Below, in pieces: positions 34,605 through 46,829 of a stretch of 64,000 nt of DNA. Source of the DNA: Bettongia penicillata ogilbyi (taxonomy: Eukaryota > Chordata > Mammalia > Diprotodontia > Potoroidae); NCBI GenBank assembly GCA_023548195.1, contig JAJHZJ010000061.1, positions 5,968,373 to 6,032,372 on the forward strand. Reading direction: 5' to 3'. A program made the translations under genes and the position numbers. The stretch's first letter is position 1. Each line of letters starts with the position of its first letter. Below the pieces are notes generated by a model. The model saw only the letters and a program-made list of their open reading frames with translations, made no database searches and was not told where the DNA came from.

Positions 34605-35560
34605 AGTCCCGTTTTTTGTTACTTTTGAAAACTTACAAGGGCATCTTTTCAGTTTTCATCCTTGACCTTTCTGCAACATTTGACAGCATTGATCAGCCTG
34701 ATAAACACTTCCTATTACCCCTCTACCCTGACATTTTCTCTGATAGTTTTTCTTACTGCTTTTTTTCATCAGCAAACCCTGTCAGTTTCATTTACTTTTT
34801 CCTTTTCCATTTAAATCTAGGCATCCCTCGAGACTTGGTCTTCCATCCTCTTGTTTATACTCTCCCATAACACTTTCATCCTCTCATATAGCTCTATACT
34901 ATATATGGGGCTGCTAGGGTCTAGTCAGTGGATAGCCAGCTGGGCCTAGCATCGGGAAGACTCCTCTTCCTAAGTTCATATCTGGCCTCAGACGCTTACT
35001 AACTCTATGACTCTGGGCAAATCACTTAGTTGTGGGTGCCTCAGTTTCTTCATTTGTGAAATGAGTTGGAGAAGGAAGTGGCAAACCACTCTAGTACCTT
35101 TGCCAAAAAAATCCCAAATGGAGTCACAAAGAGTCAGACATGACTGAACAACCGTAGCTCTATGCATTAGGTCAACCTTAATCTCCATTAAAGCCTCAGT
35201 TCCAAATCTCCCCTTGACCACTAGATATCTCTACCTGAATGTCCAGCTAAAACCTGTCATTCAACTTGATAAAAACTGAACTTTTTGTTTTCTAGACCTG
35301 GTTCTTTCCCTATCTTTTCCATTTCTATTGGCACCACCATCTTCCTAGTCACCCAAGCTTATTACTTCAGAGTCATTACTGACACTTCCCTTCCCCTATT
35401 TCTACCTCCCCCATATCTCAAATTCGTTGCCAAATCCTTTTGATCAAACCTAGGAACTATCTCAGACAAGTGTCCCTTTTCATTTTCACTACTATTTCTT
35501 GTTAGCATCCACTTGGTCTAGTATGATAAAACCCTAGCTAATCTTCTTTCTAGTCTCTCC
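34605..35560 (+). mobile_element. L2 LINE fragment split by a SINE
   Basis: 'catccttgacctttctgcaacatttgacagcattgatc' (34657 onward) and, after the SINE, 'ccttgaccactagatatctctacctgaatgtccagctaaaacctgtc' and 'ggcaccaccatcttcctagtcacccaagc' follow the L2 ORF order. No long open frame. Confidence 0.7.
34898..35154 (+). mobile_element. Marsupial tRNA-derived SINE with 9-bp TSD
   Basis: Contains 'ggggctgctagggtctagtcagtggata', the core 'ctatgactctgggcaaatcacttag', and the tail 'cccaaatggagtcacaaagagtcagacatgactgaacaac'. The target-site duplication tagctctat is at 34889-34897 and 35155-35163. Inserted in the L2. Confidence 0.82.
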
Positions 35561-37444
35561 CCTCATCAGTTAGGAGAGGGAGCTATGAGAGATGATACAG
35601 AGAAGCTGTGAAAGCAGAGGAGCTGTAAGAATGGAAGATGAAAAGATGGAAAAGTCACAGGAGCTGGACAGTAAAAGCCAGGGAAGAGAAGTGATGCTAT
35701 AAGATGGCCAGTGCCAGACTGCACAACACAGGTTATGTGTATAGATCATGCACAAGGTGGTTGAGAAGGATGCTGTATTACTATCCTTCCCCAATCCCAG
35801 TGAAGAGTCCAAAGTAGTGATTCATTTTTCTTTTCTCATTAAGCTATCTCTCTTACCCCACTGGAGATCAGTGCCTTTTCCAGCTGGAAGGAGGAATGTC
35901 TGTTCCTTAGAAGTTTGTTGACTCTTCTTTGTTAAAACATTTATTTTGTTCCTTAAACTGGCAATTGTGATAAACTGTGATAAACTAGACTTTGCTGTTC
36001 TAGTTATATTTATTTGGGAATATATCTGGAAAGAAGTTTTGAAGGATTTCTTCCTGGAAGATAGTGACATCTTTGTCTAGCATTTTTGATAGAATTCTGT
36101 GAACTGGGGACTCAGAGCTAAAAATAAAAAAGAATTAGAGATTCATTTTTACAACTTCATAGAACAAATAATGAATACCAGGTTCTTAATATTTTCTGGT
36201 GCCATCCACTTCCTTGGTCTGTAACTGTAACTAGCTGGGCTAGTAATGAGATGAAACCTGCCGTTTTTAGAACAAACAGACCCTCCCAGAGGGAAGCAGC
36301 TGAGGGAGTGCTCAAAGGGATGAATGGCTCCATCCCCAAAAAGTACAAAGGAAAGTAAAAATGGCTTACAGCCGTGCCTAACCCTAAGGAACTACATCAC
36401 TATCCCATTGATATATAATGCTTTAAAAGTTGTAAAGCACTTTCTTCACAACTACCCTACGAGAAAGGTACTACAAGTATTAACTCCATTTGCTGTATAA
36501 ACAAACCAGAATTGCAATAGCTCAGAAGAAGTACAAGATGCACAGATTTAGACAGTCCACCCCAATTGTTCACATGGACTATTTGTGCCTAACCTGTGCC
36601 TAACTCTGAGCTCCTATTGGCCTGATCAGCCACAGTTAGAGGCATTGTAACCTGATTCTGGCATGGTGGTGTCATTTTGGTCTCTGAGGATGAAGGACAA
36701 CATGCCATACCATACAGATGAAAAAACTGAGGCTCTGAGACATTAGTTGTTAAAAACATTTACTTTTGTGACCCTTGAGATAATTGATGACATTGCTGTT
36801 TGGGAATTGTCCCTCCAGTCTGGCTGTCCTCACAGAAGTCCCATCAGTATTGTGTTGAGATTATTATCTTTCAGTGTTAACATTTCTAAACCAATATCCA
36901 GTTACATGGAAATAGGACTTTTATCTCTTATTGGAAGATAAAAGATTGAGTTGTTCACCTCTTACCTCTCATAAATTATTCCACAGTCTGGAAATGAAAA
37001 TAGGTACAAGGTCAGTCAAGTTCTGCTTACTCTTCAACTCTCAAGGTCCGTGGTCTATTTGCTTCACTCTTTACCCTTTCTCCTCTTTCACTGTGGCTGG
37101 GTTGGTTTTTTCCTCTACTCCTCCTCCTTGTGTATTTTTTTTGTCTTTCTGCCTGTTTTTTTTTTTCTCATTCTCTGTACCTACTCTATCCTATCCCTTT
37201 TTACTTTCTCATTTTTAGAAAAGTAACAACCACGTTTTTATATAAAGGTTGAAGGGAAAGTGATACACACACACACAAAAATCCCTTAGGACAAAATTAC
37301 TTCCACCATAAAGTCAAATAAGGCAAATTCATTTTTATAAGCTAGACAAAGAAATAATCATTGTCATCCAGGGTATTTGCTCACCCCAGATTTTGGAAAC
37401 AGACGCAGGGATGGGCTACCTATTGATATGAAAAGTCGATATCG
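35561..37444. other. Intron; decayed MIR and SINE pieces
   Basis: A reverse MIR fragment is seen at about 36420-36500. About 36540-36715 resembles the end of another marsupial SINE ('cattttggtctctgaggatgaaggacaac'). The rest (35561-36419 and 36716-37444) shows nothing recognisable. The 95-codon frame 36931-37218 is pyrimidine-rich chance sequence. Confidence 0.45.
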
Positions 37445-37565
37445 CAGATCAGTTTTGTGAGTCAAAAAGTGAGCTCCTTAAAGATAGGTACTTTTTTTTT
37501 CTATATATGATGCCTAGTACCTACCACAGTGCCTGGCATTTGTTATGAACTTAATAAATGTTGTT
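37445..37565 (+). mobile_element. L2 3' tail
   Basis: 'gagctccttaaagataggtac', then 'tgcctagtacctaccacagtgcctggcatttgttatgaacttaataaatgttg' is the L2 3' terminal pattern. Confidence 0.6.
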
Positions 37566-38023
37566 AAAGTTAGGTGGATTGGTCTATTAGGAAGCCACTG
37601 TTGTTCTGAGAATGAACAAAATGTGTTTCAAAATGAATTTACTTTTTGACATCTCAATTGCTTATTGATAGATTGAGGCAGTACTAAGAAGACAGAATTT
37701 CTTTATTTCAAGAAACTGCCACTATAACTATTTTATAAAATTGATTGATTTAAAAAGTTATGTGAGAATACTTTAAAGTATATGCTAAAGTATATATGGA
37801 ATTTTAAAAGTAAATTTATTTTGTATTTGTGTTTAAATTTTTGATTGTGTATAATGTGTGTTTCTACTTTCTTGAGAACACATACATTGTTTAGGTCTAT
37901 TCAGTATAGTACTGGAAGCCAACTAATATTGTTCCATGACACAAAAACCACCATCATTTTGTCATACAGAATAAATTAAATAGCATAGTTGTAAATTTTC
38001 TAATTTCTGTTTTCTATATTTAG

Positions 38024-39828
38024 AGAAGAAAATTTGAAGAAAACTGGACAGAAACCTAGAAAAGCAAGTCAGAGGAGAAATAGGAGAAGAAATAGGAAAC
38101 TGAAGAATAGTAATGGTAACTCAATGGAGAAAGGATCATATGGAACCATAAGTCACCCTGTGCCAGAAGATGAAGGCACATCTGAAAGTGAAGGACGTTA
38201 CTCAGAAGATGAGAATGATCAAAATTTAGTGTCCATGTCCATTGGAGATCTAGGGTGTACATCAACAGATGCTACAAATGAACACAGTGAGGAAAGTAAT
38301 AAAAGCCTAAAACCTGAATTTGAAAAAGAAAGTGTTTCTAATGCTCCATCTGTCATGTCTGCAACTTTGGAAAGTCCACCAAGGTGTGACTCAACTGCAA
38401 AAAGTGATAGCTTGTATCAATTAAGCTTGACATCCATTCCTCATGAAAATGTGTTTGGACACATATTTAATCATCAGGCGATGGTTCAAAACTTTGTAGG
38501 AAGACAGAATAATCCCTGTGTACCAAGTGTCAAATCCTATGAAATGAAGGCTGACGGTCATGCTGAACTGAGTCATTCCATGGTGTTCAGCATTAAGGAT
38601 GGAGTTAGGTCTTCTAAAGCCACTTGTGTTCTCACAGAAGAGGATAGCATGTCAGCTGAAAGCCTCAGTGATAAAGAAATGCTGCCTAATCAATGCAAAT
38701 TTGACTCTTCATATGAAAATCTAAGATATGGGCACAGAGCAAATAGGAATCAAACAAATTGCTGGGCTTTTTTCTCAGCCACATTATCTGATGAAAAACT
38801 AGAGTGGGATTTGGACACACAGCCCTCTTTTGCTGGTTGGCCTGAGGGGCCTCATAACTTTATAAACCCACAGAGACAAAAGAAAGCTAGGTGTTCCAGA
38901 CAGACTTGTCCTGAGAGCCCTGGGGAACTGATGAGACCTGTCCACAAATATGAAGACACAGAACCAGAAAACCATTTGCAAGCACTGATAGAAAAGAATG
39001 CTGATGCATTAAGAAATGAGGAGCTAGAATCTTCTCCAAGAAAACCTACAGGCCTAATTCCATTCATAGAGACAGTAACTAATGTCCTTAGAAGCAACTT
39101 GCCTGAAATATGTATCCAAAGGAAAACATCAGCAGTAATTACTAAGAAGGGAAGACCCAGAAGGATTTTTAATTTGGCTCCAAACTTTCACCTGCCAAGA
39201 CAAGCTGTGTCTAGTGTAGAGGAAAAGAACAGAGATGCACTGTTAACAGACAGTCACACATTTAAAAACATTTTGGTTGTAGAAAATGACAGAATTTCAG
39301 AAGTGAATCATAAAGAGAAGAATGAGCCAGAAGGGATGACTCTCCAAAATAATCCATTGCGATTTAACCAGGATTATCCCATAGGTCTTGCATCCAACCC
39401 TGGAGAAGAATTTCAGTCTCATGAAGTAGCATTCCATCAGCTGACACAGACTTTGTATCTTCCTCAAAGGGCTGTTTTAAAGGTTTTGTTTGCAAGTGAG
39501 AAAAGAATTCTGACGTTTAAATCACAGACAGTGGGGAATAGGCTGAATGAAGTAGATCTAATTTCTTTGGAAATCTCAAATCGTAAACCTGATATTGTAC
39601 TGTCTGCTAAAGTTTCTTCTGAGCATCCTGGTTTCAACTTTGATATATTTTCTGGAAGTTTTGGTACCAATGTTCACAAAGGAAGTGAGTCCGAGTCATC
39701 ACAATGTGTACAAACTGAAGACAGTCGAGATTCACTAAGTGTTGTGCCTAACTCCTTTGGTCTGCCCTTATCCCAGAGATTTGCTTTCCAACTTGTAAAT
39801 CTATTTGGATCTCCTGGAGTTCCAATAG
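38024..39828 (+). CDS. N4BP2L2: N4BP2L2 large exon B (long isoform)
   Basis: The acceptor ctatatttag ends at 38023. One base A completes the Arg codon from exon A, then 601 codons run open to the donor ATAG|gtaact at 39828/39829 (phase 1). The exon starts EENLKKTGQKPRKASQRRNR, a dense Arg/Lys patch likely to be a nuclear localisation signal. Then come a long acidic, Ser-rich, low-structure region, a conserved-looking block AFFSATLSDEKLEWDLDTQP...WPEGPHNF (about residues 245-277), a basic motif KKGRPRRIFNLAPNFHLPRQ (about 370-390), and LPLSQRFAFQLVNLFGSPGV near the end, which leads into exon C. I recognise this as the long N4BP2L2 protein. Read on past 39828 the frame meets a stop at 39855, so intron retention would add only a few residues (VTFFSVS-like text). 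No frameshift is present, so the exon is under coding constraint. Confidence 0.9.
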
Positions 39829-40596
39829 GTAACTTTTTTTTCAGTTTCTTAAAATGAATTTTTCAGTTGCATACCACAAGTTGCCTTATAATCAGTTATT
39901 ACATGGTGTTTCACTGACTGTTCTCATATAGTTTTATTACTTGCGTAGAGATTTTCAGTTTTGCTGTCACATTTCTTTCATCACAAATAGTGCTTTCTCC
40001 TCAAAACTATTATTATATTATATGGGCATTCTTAACCTAAATAAACTCTGAGAGAATGAAGAGAGAAGATGAGAGTCAAACTGGACAAATGAGTGACTTA
40101 GGAACTACTGAGGAAACTAAACTTTTATTTCTCTCAGAACCTGCCACCTTGTCAAAATTCTCTGCACATAATGCCTACTTTGTATTCGTTCACAGTTATA
40201 GTAAAATTACAGCTCAGGTTGAGCTCTAAGACTAAATTAATCATTAAAAAAACCTAGAAATAAGAAAAAAAACCCTCAAGCCCATTCAAGCTGAGATTTG
40301 ATAACCATCTTTGAGGGATGTTGTAAAAGAAAGGGAATTTGGACTAGATAGTTTCCAAGTTCCCTTCCCAATTCTGTGACTAGATTAAGGTTTTTTAAAA
40401 AATGTATTTGTATATAAAATGCGATTGATTATGATAGGGATTAGTATACAAGTCTAAATAGTTTAATATAAAACATTTTTTATTCTGAAGAAAAGATCAT
40501 GCATGATCAGGTATATTTAAAATACCAGCTGACATGAAGCTAAAAAGGTCTGCATGCCCAACTTTTGCTGAATATATAGTGATCAAACTCAGAGAG
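39829..40596. other. Intron, nothing recognised
   Basis: AT-rich intron directly after exon B. No exon or repeat with a clear family was seen. Confidence 0.5.
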
Positions 40597-40795
40597 CAGT
40601 GATTCTTAACCTTTTTTATATGTCACGGATCTCTTTCTTAGTCTGGCCAAGTTTACAGACTACTCCTCAGAATGTTTTTAAAAGCATGAAATAAAATACA
40701 TACGATTACAACGAGAACCAATTATATTAAAATACAATTTTTAAGTATTAGAAACAAAAACAAATTCATGGACCCCAGATTCAGAATCCCTTTGG
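40597..40795. mobile_element. hAT-type MITE
   Basis: Starts cagtgattcttaacc, ends with 'gaccccagattcagaatccc', and has 'gcatgaaataaaatacatacgattacaacgagaaccaattatattaaaatac' inside. The ends are diverged inverted repeats of a 'ggttcttaacc' type. A second copy is at 60203-60400. Confidence 0.6.
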
Positions 40796-41264
40796 CAGAA
40801 CAGCAGCCTAGCCATTCTTCTTTCAGGGCATAGGGAATGCAAACTGAGCAAGCTAAGACACTGATGCTTGTGTGTCATGTGTTCCATCCTCTTTAAGGCT
40901 CCTGGCTGTCAATTTCTCCTCTGTCATGTTTTGGGTTTCCAGTGCCCTCCAGGGTACTAGGATTCATTTGCTCTCTCTTGGCTTGTTTGCTCACTTTTCC
41001 ACTCTGTTCTTAATAATTTTTTTGCTCCTTGACAGTCTTAGCCATCTTAGCCCCAAAAACATCTTACTAAAAATTGGCAATAAGTTTCACGGCCAGAAAG
41101 GTAAAGTCAGTGACTTGTTGTTCTTGGTGTTTCTGAATCCTGTTAATGCTTTAAGGCAGTGATTCCCTACCTTTAAGAAACTGCCATGTGTTTTCATTTT
41201 CTGCCATCCTAAAAATACTATGTGGCACATTCATTCATTTATGTTTGGTTTTTTAATTTAGAAA

Positions 41265-41560
41265 CTTTTAAAATGTTTGCGAAGTGCTTTATATCTGTCA
41301 TTTCATTTGACCTTCACAACAGGTGCTGTTATTAACCCCATTTTATAGATGAGGAAAGTAAGGCTTAGAGATGTCAGTGACGATGATCCTGCTCTAAACA
41401 CACTTACTAGCTCTGTGATCCTGGCAAGTCATTTAACCTCTGTCGGCCTCAGTCTCCTCATCTATAAAATGAGCATCTACCTTCCTCCATTGTTGTGAGA
41501 ACTAAATGAGGCAATGCAAATACCAAAGTGCTGCATATATGTTACCTGTCCTTATTATTG
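41265..41560. mobile_element. Two abutting MIR-type SINEs in opposite orientation
   Basis: About 41265-41390 is reverse MIR ('gaagtgctttatatctgtcatttcatttgaccttcacaaca', 'ttatagatgaggaaagtaagg'). About 41393-41560 is forward MIR ('agctctgtgatcctggcaagtcatttaacctctg', 'ctcatctataaaatgagc'). Confidence 0.65.
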
Positions 41561-43239
41561 TGATTATTATTTTTTTAATTTCCTCTCTCGGGAGTTTGGT
41601 ACCTGGCTCACTGTCTTTTCCACAGCTCCTGCCATAAGAGACTTCAATACACATATTGACATTTCCTTTAAATACCCTAACATTCTAGTTCCTTAGTTTC
41701 TTCAGATTCCATAACCTATTCCTTGACTCTTAGTCCCACACACTGGTGGCATCCTAGATCTCATAATCACCTGCAAGTATTCAAATTCCATGATCAAAAA
41801 CTTGACAAACCTCTGATCATAACTTCCTATCATCTCATCCCTCCTTTTGACTTGCTGCTCCTAACTATTCTTTGTCTTCATTGTGCCCTCTAATCCCTCT
41901 GGACTTTTTCAGGCTGGTACCCCTGTTCTAAGTTCACTTTCTTCCCTTGCCAATCTCATTTCTCTTGTTAACCAGTGCAACACCACACTGTTTTCTGTTC
42001 TCAAAATCTTTGTGCTCTACCCTATCCTATTTTCACTCATGCCTTGCCAAATTGAAACTGATTACCGGCCCCACTCTTAACTGGTTCTACTTAATTTGCT
42101 GCTGAATCAAGTTGGAGAAGGTCCAGTCAGCCAACCTAAGCATCCACTTACAAATTTATGTTATCTAACCTTATTTGGGCCCTCACTCTAGCAAGGAATC
42201 CTTTTACTCCTCCCTAACTAATTCCCTTTTCCACTTGCTAAAAGGGTTTTTAAAACCTTTTCTCTTCAAACTTTCCATATCTTTTACTCCCTTCCCTCCC
42301 CCAACTCCCTCAGTTGAAGACATCTTTTAATTTCCTATGAGCTCTCTTTTCTCCACTTCTTTCATTGCAAATCCCCAGACATTTCCAAGACATTTAGGCT
42401 CAGGAGACAAGGTTTGGGCAATTGACATAGCTTTCTTATGTCCTAAGGACAAAAGCCAGCCCATGAAGGGATAGGAGTTGCTCTCTCCAGCACACTGAAC
42501 CAGTATACCAAGATGTTCAATTTGTAGGCAGGAAAGTTGACTTTCTCCTCTTTTCTTCTAGTCCTCAATAATGAGGTGGCCTTTTCCTTCTAAGGCCAAC
42601 TCTTCCATATGTGATTTTTATCCCATCCCTTCCTCTCTTCTCTAGCAGATTGCTTTCTCAATCATTTCCCCTCATCCTATAATCTCCATTCTCTCATTTA
42701 CCCATTCGTACATCAAACATGCTCAATTGTCCCCTATCCTTAAGAAAAAAAAAACCTTTATTAGACCCTATTATCTCCACCTTATTTTCTTATTGTATTC
42801 CTCCCTTCCTCAGCCAAACTCCTAGAAAAAAGCTATCTACGCTCATTGTCTCTATTTCCTCTCTTCTTGTTTCTCAACTCTTTGTACTCTGGCTTCTGAC
42901 CTCATCATTTAACTGAAAGTTTTCTCTCCAAAGTTACCAATGTTCTCTAAATTGCCAAATCTGGTTTTTTTTTTCCTCAGTCCTTATCCTTGTTGACCAT
43001 TCTACTGCATCTGACATTTTTGACCCCCCATCCTAGATGCTCTCTCTTCTCTGGATTATTTTTGTCACTACTTCCCCAACTCTCCCCACTGCTTGTCTGA
43101 CTCACTTTCACCTCCTGTGCTGGCTCGTCAAATATGTCATGCCTCCTAACTGTGGATGTACCCCCAAGACTATCTCCCAGGACTTCCTTCTCTCTAAGCT
43201 TTCATTTGGCAACCTCATCAGTTCTGTCATAGGTTGGAC

Positions 43240-43850
43240 CTGATTCAGGCCAGCCTGGTATTTCCCATTTGAGAGTGCAATGAGATGAGATACTTGTGGA
43301 TCATATAACAATTGTTCATCCTTCATTTTGAAGAGGACCAAGTGATGTTTGACTTATTCTTGAATTGGATTTATGAGGCAGAGTCGTGCAGAGTCATCAG
43401 CCTCACTCTGTCTTCCAGAGTCATTGAAATCCAGTGACAAGACAAAGTCAGGATGACTTTAGACAGCCCAGGATACAATGGATGACCTAAGCATCTTCAA
43501 TGTCTGACCAAGCTCTACAGGCTCCACACCTCCACAGGTGCCTCAGCCACCTTTCATGGCCTTTGGAACAAATTGTGCTCATCTACCATTGTGCCAGAAG
43601 AAGTCTTCATATGGTTGGGGTAGACATCACCCTAACATACTGACAGGTTGGAGGCCTGTTGGTTAACCTTACCCTGGTTTAGCCCATCTGCCAGGATGTT
43701 TTACCAAAGTGTGGCTGCTGTGCATGCTGCAGCTTCTGGGAGTCTCAGGTGAGAGTTGGATGAATCAGGTGGACACCAGAGGTGGATGAGCAGCAGCAAG
43801 CCCTTACACCAGAGGTGCTAGTCCTCCTGAACATCCCATACACCTCCATC
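43240..43850. mobile_element. Marsupial dispersed repeat (name not recalled)
   Basis: 'gaagaggaccaagtgatgtttgacttattcttgaattggatttatgaggcagagtcg', 'ccagtgacaagacaaagtcaggatgac' and 'ggacaccagaggtggatgagcagcagcaagcccttacacc' match a repeat I remember as common in marsupial genomes. It interrupts the L2. Confidence 0.5.
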
Positions 43851-44104
43851 TAATGATTAGCAAAAAGAGGTATACTTATCCATAGTGTCGAAATAATACT
43901 TACCAAGGATGTAGAATGAACTAACTTGAGCCAGTTTCCCTGCATCTGCACTGACCGTCCTGTTAGACCAGTCAGTTGTGATGAAGCAACTTTTGTCTCC
44001 TTGTGAGCTGACTTTTGGACGTAGGGTATCAGAAAGCTGTATCAATGGCTCAGGCTTTAGTCTCCTGAGCCAATTAAATCTTGAGGATGTTTCCAATATT
44101 ATTT

Positions 44105-44240
44105 AAGGAAAAATTAATCTAGCCAACAGATAAAGCATTACTTAAGCATTTACTATGTGTTTAGCACTGCGTTGACATAAGAAAGCAAGGTGGCCTTCTG
44201 TCAAGAAGCTTATATTTTAATGGGGGAAGGAACCACTTAA
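44105..44240 (-). mobile_element. L2 3' tail (minus strand)
   Basis: 'cattacttaagcatttactatgtgtttagcactgcg' and 'tcaagaagcttatattttaatggggg' are the reverse complement of the L2 end. Confidence 0.55.
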
Positions 44241-44429
44241 AGGGGAGATGGGAAGGTGTGGCTAGGGGTGGAGTTGTAGCTGAATGAAGGCAAGGCAGCT
44301 GGTGTAGAGAGTGAGCTGGGAGGGAAGTGAGCAGCGTGGCTGGGAAAGTGATAGGGTAGTTTTGGGCAGGGATTCACTAGACACCAACTCAGCCTCAGAG
44401 CAGAGTCATCTTCAGGGGACAATACAGTC

Positions 44430-44760
44430 ACTGTGGTGTAACAGCCTAAGCCACGCCCCTATCGAAGTTAGGGTAGCTTTTCCTTAAGTAGTATTGAGAC
44501 CATCCTTGAAACTTGGTTGGCTCAGGGATTAAAGGCTGTGGCTATTGTCATTATTTTCAGGTTACCTGAGTACAAAACAGCTGTGGGAAGTTCCAGGTGT
44601 GCACTGATACTTGGCTGGTGGAAAACAATGGGCAACTGAAGCAAGGAGCGGCACAGCTTGAGCTGTCCTGAATGTCTATCTTTGTTGAGTGTATTTCTCT
44701 TGCTGTGGTGGCTCAGTAAATCTCCTTTTGTTAATTATGAATGATCCATGAGTACTTCAC
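44430..44760 (+). mobile_element. Possible solo LTR
   Basis: Starts TGTGGTGTAACAGCC and includes 'gccacgcccctatcg' and 'cagtaaatctccttttgttaatt', which looks like a diverged poly(A) signal followed by an R/U5-like end. No matching target duplication was found. Weak. Confidence 0.25.
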
Positions 44761-46194
44761 GTTGTTGCAGTACTAAACCTAAACTACTAGAGGACTGCTC
44801 TGAGTGGATTCAGCTCAGAACACCTACGCAGCAAATAGTGCTCCTCATACAGGCTCCCATGGGTTTATTTATCTCTTCAGATGACTCACAGATCTATATA
44901 TCCATTCCAGTTTCTCTCCTGATCTCTAGTTGTGAATCACCAGGTGCCTATTTGACATTTTAAATAACATGTCCTGAAGGCATCTTGAACTCAATGTTCC
45001 CAAAGTGAACTCATTATCTTTGCCTCCAAAGCCACCTACCCACCTCCTCTTGAAAATTATTATTTCAATAATAATTGTTGAGGGTACGATCATCTTTCCA
45101 ATCCCTGGATTCACAATCTTGGTATTAGTCATGACTTTTCATTTTCTTTAAGTTCATACACCCAATTAACTGCCAAATCTTGCTTCTACCTCCATAGCTT
45201 CTCTCATATTCATCCTCTTCTCATTACTCAGATGACCACCATATTAGTTCAAGCCCTTATAACTCTCACCTGTAGCATTACAATAACTATCTAATTAGTG
45301 TCCCTGCCTCCAGTATCTCCCCATTCGAATCCATCTTCCACATAGCTGCCAGAATGACTTACCTTGAATACATTTCTGACCACATCACTTCTCTACTCAG
45401 TAAACTCCAGTGATTTCCTGTGTAAGAATTTGGGATGTAACAATGGCTGCATCAGAGTACCCAAGCATATGCCCTAGGAATTCTGCCTACTCACAGAATC
45501 TAGACTAGTACCTTTAGGAATACTTGCTATATAGAAAAGACAAAAATAAATGACAAAGATGTGAGCATTATATAAATATTGTAAAAGAAATGTTAAGAAG
45601 GTTGTGGAAGGGACTGGTGATTCTGGCTTAGATTTCTAGGATGGCTACATGGAGAAATCAGGTTTTAATCTGTTTTTAAAGGAGGGAAATACCTTGCCTA
45701 GAGAAAGGCAAGATAGGAAAGAATGTCCAAGCTGAGAATTATACTGGAGGGTAGGAATGTCGGTGAAGCAGTGTGAGTAGATTAGCTTGACTAAGTCAAA
45801 CTGAAAAGTGAATGAACAAGTTAACTGGTATACCTGAAAGTGGCTAGAATTTTGTAGGAGGGGAGTCACATGACAAAATTATATCTCATAATAAAAATGT
45901 GGTGTTGTGCACATTTGTTACACATAGGTTAAAAGTGGGTGATAAAGTCTTGGAGAAGATCTAACCATGACTCTGCCTGAATTTGGCCTTGACAAGATTT
46001 AATACCAAGCAATATTTTTTGGTTATTTAGGCCATGGTTAGTATGTATGAATTTGTGACATATATCATAAGCAATTCTTATTGGCTACTACATTTTTTTA
46101 TCAAACATCCAAATATGAAAAGATCAATTCAAAAGAATACTTAGAAAAAAAACATGCTACGATGTTTTAAATGTACTGATAATGGGAAGGGAGA

Positions 46195-46385
46195 ATGGAA
46201 TACATATTTACATAGCACCGACTACATGCTAGGCACTTTTTACAGTTGAGGAAACCAAAGCAAACACAGGTTATCTGATTTGTCCAGGGTCACACAGCTA
46301 AAAGTCTCTAAGGTCAAATTTGAACTCAGATCTTCCTGATTCCAGGTCCACCACTCTATCCACTGTGCCACCTACATGCCTCTAT
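46195..46385 (-). mobile_element. MIR-type SINE (minus strand)
   Basis: 'atttacatagcaccgactacatgctaggcac', 'gaggaaaccaaagcaaacacaggttatctgatttgtccagggtcacacagctaa', 'gaactcagatcttcctgattccaggtccaccactctatccactgtgccacct' in order. Confidence 0.78.
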
Positions 46386-46639
46386 ATTTTACAGGAAAAG
46401 ATGTCTATTTTGTTTTTCTTCCTTCTTATGTTGGGTGCTACTTCTACTTGATATGTATAACCATATACATTTAAATTTTACATATGCATAGGGTTACATT
46501 GTATAATAATCATTTTCATTAAGTCCAAATGCTTCTCATTAACCAACAACTTCCTGTTATTCTGGTATCTGGAAGCAGTTCCAAGTTTTAATGCACATTT
46601 CTAAAAGATTTTTAAGGGCAAAGGCTGTCTTATATTTGT

Positions 46640-46770
46640 TCTCTATATCTAGTTATAGTTACATCTAAATCTATCTGTTTTTATCTCTGTATTTCTAGCT
46701 AGATCTATACCTACATCTATATCTGTCTGTCTATCTGAATATATCTATCTATATCTATATTCCTATGTAA
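46640..46770. repeat. (ATCT)n-rich microsatellite
   Basis: Imperfect tatatctatctg/tatctatctatat units about 60-190 bp upstream of exon C. Confidence 0.8.
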
Positions 46771-46829
46771 AGTAAAAGGCATCTGTGACGTTAGTGACAA
46801 AGTGTATCCTATTTCTTTTTTTTTTACAG

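Larger units (their letters stand above)
41570..45430 (+). mobile_element. L2 LINE, long plus-strand copy with later insertions
   Basis: L2 landmarks run in order: 'gcatcctagatctcataatcacctgcaa' (41748), 'cctttattagaccctattatctccacc' (42752), 'tctccaaagttaccaatgttctctaaattgccaaatctgg' (42925), 'catctgacattttt' (43008). After an insertion they resume at 44873 with 'tcttcagatgactcacagatctata', then 'cttgaactcaatgttcccaaagtgaactcattatctttgcc' and 'cctccagtatctccccattcgaatccatc'. This is one of the longest L2 copies here. All frames are broken (each 60-80 codons). The interval 43240-44780 and a piece near 42370-42550 are foreign to L2. Confidence 0.7.

Noticed and set aside
38056..39670. Minus-strand open frames opposite exon B
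   Set aside because: Shadow frames caused by the codon bias of the real plus-strand exon; no independent similarity.
39829..39857. Frame continuing past exon B to a stop at 39855-39857
   Set aside because: A good donor (ATAG|gtaact) at 39828 and a phase-matched exon at 46830 show this tail is intron; intron retention cannot be excluded but is not needed.
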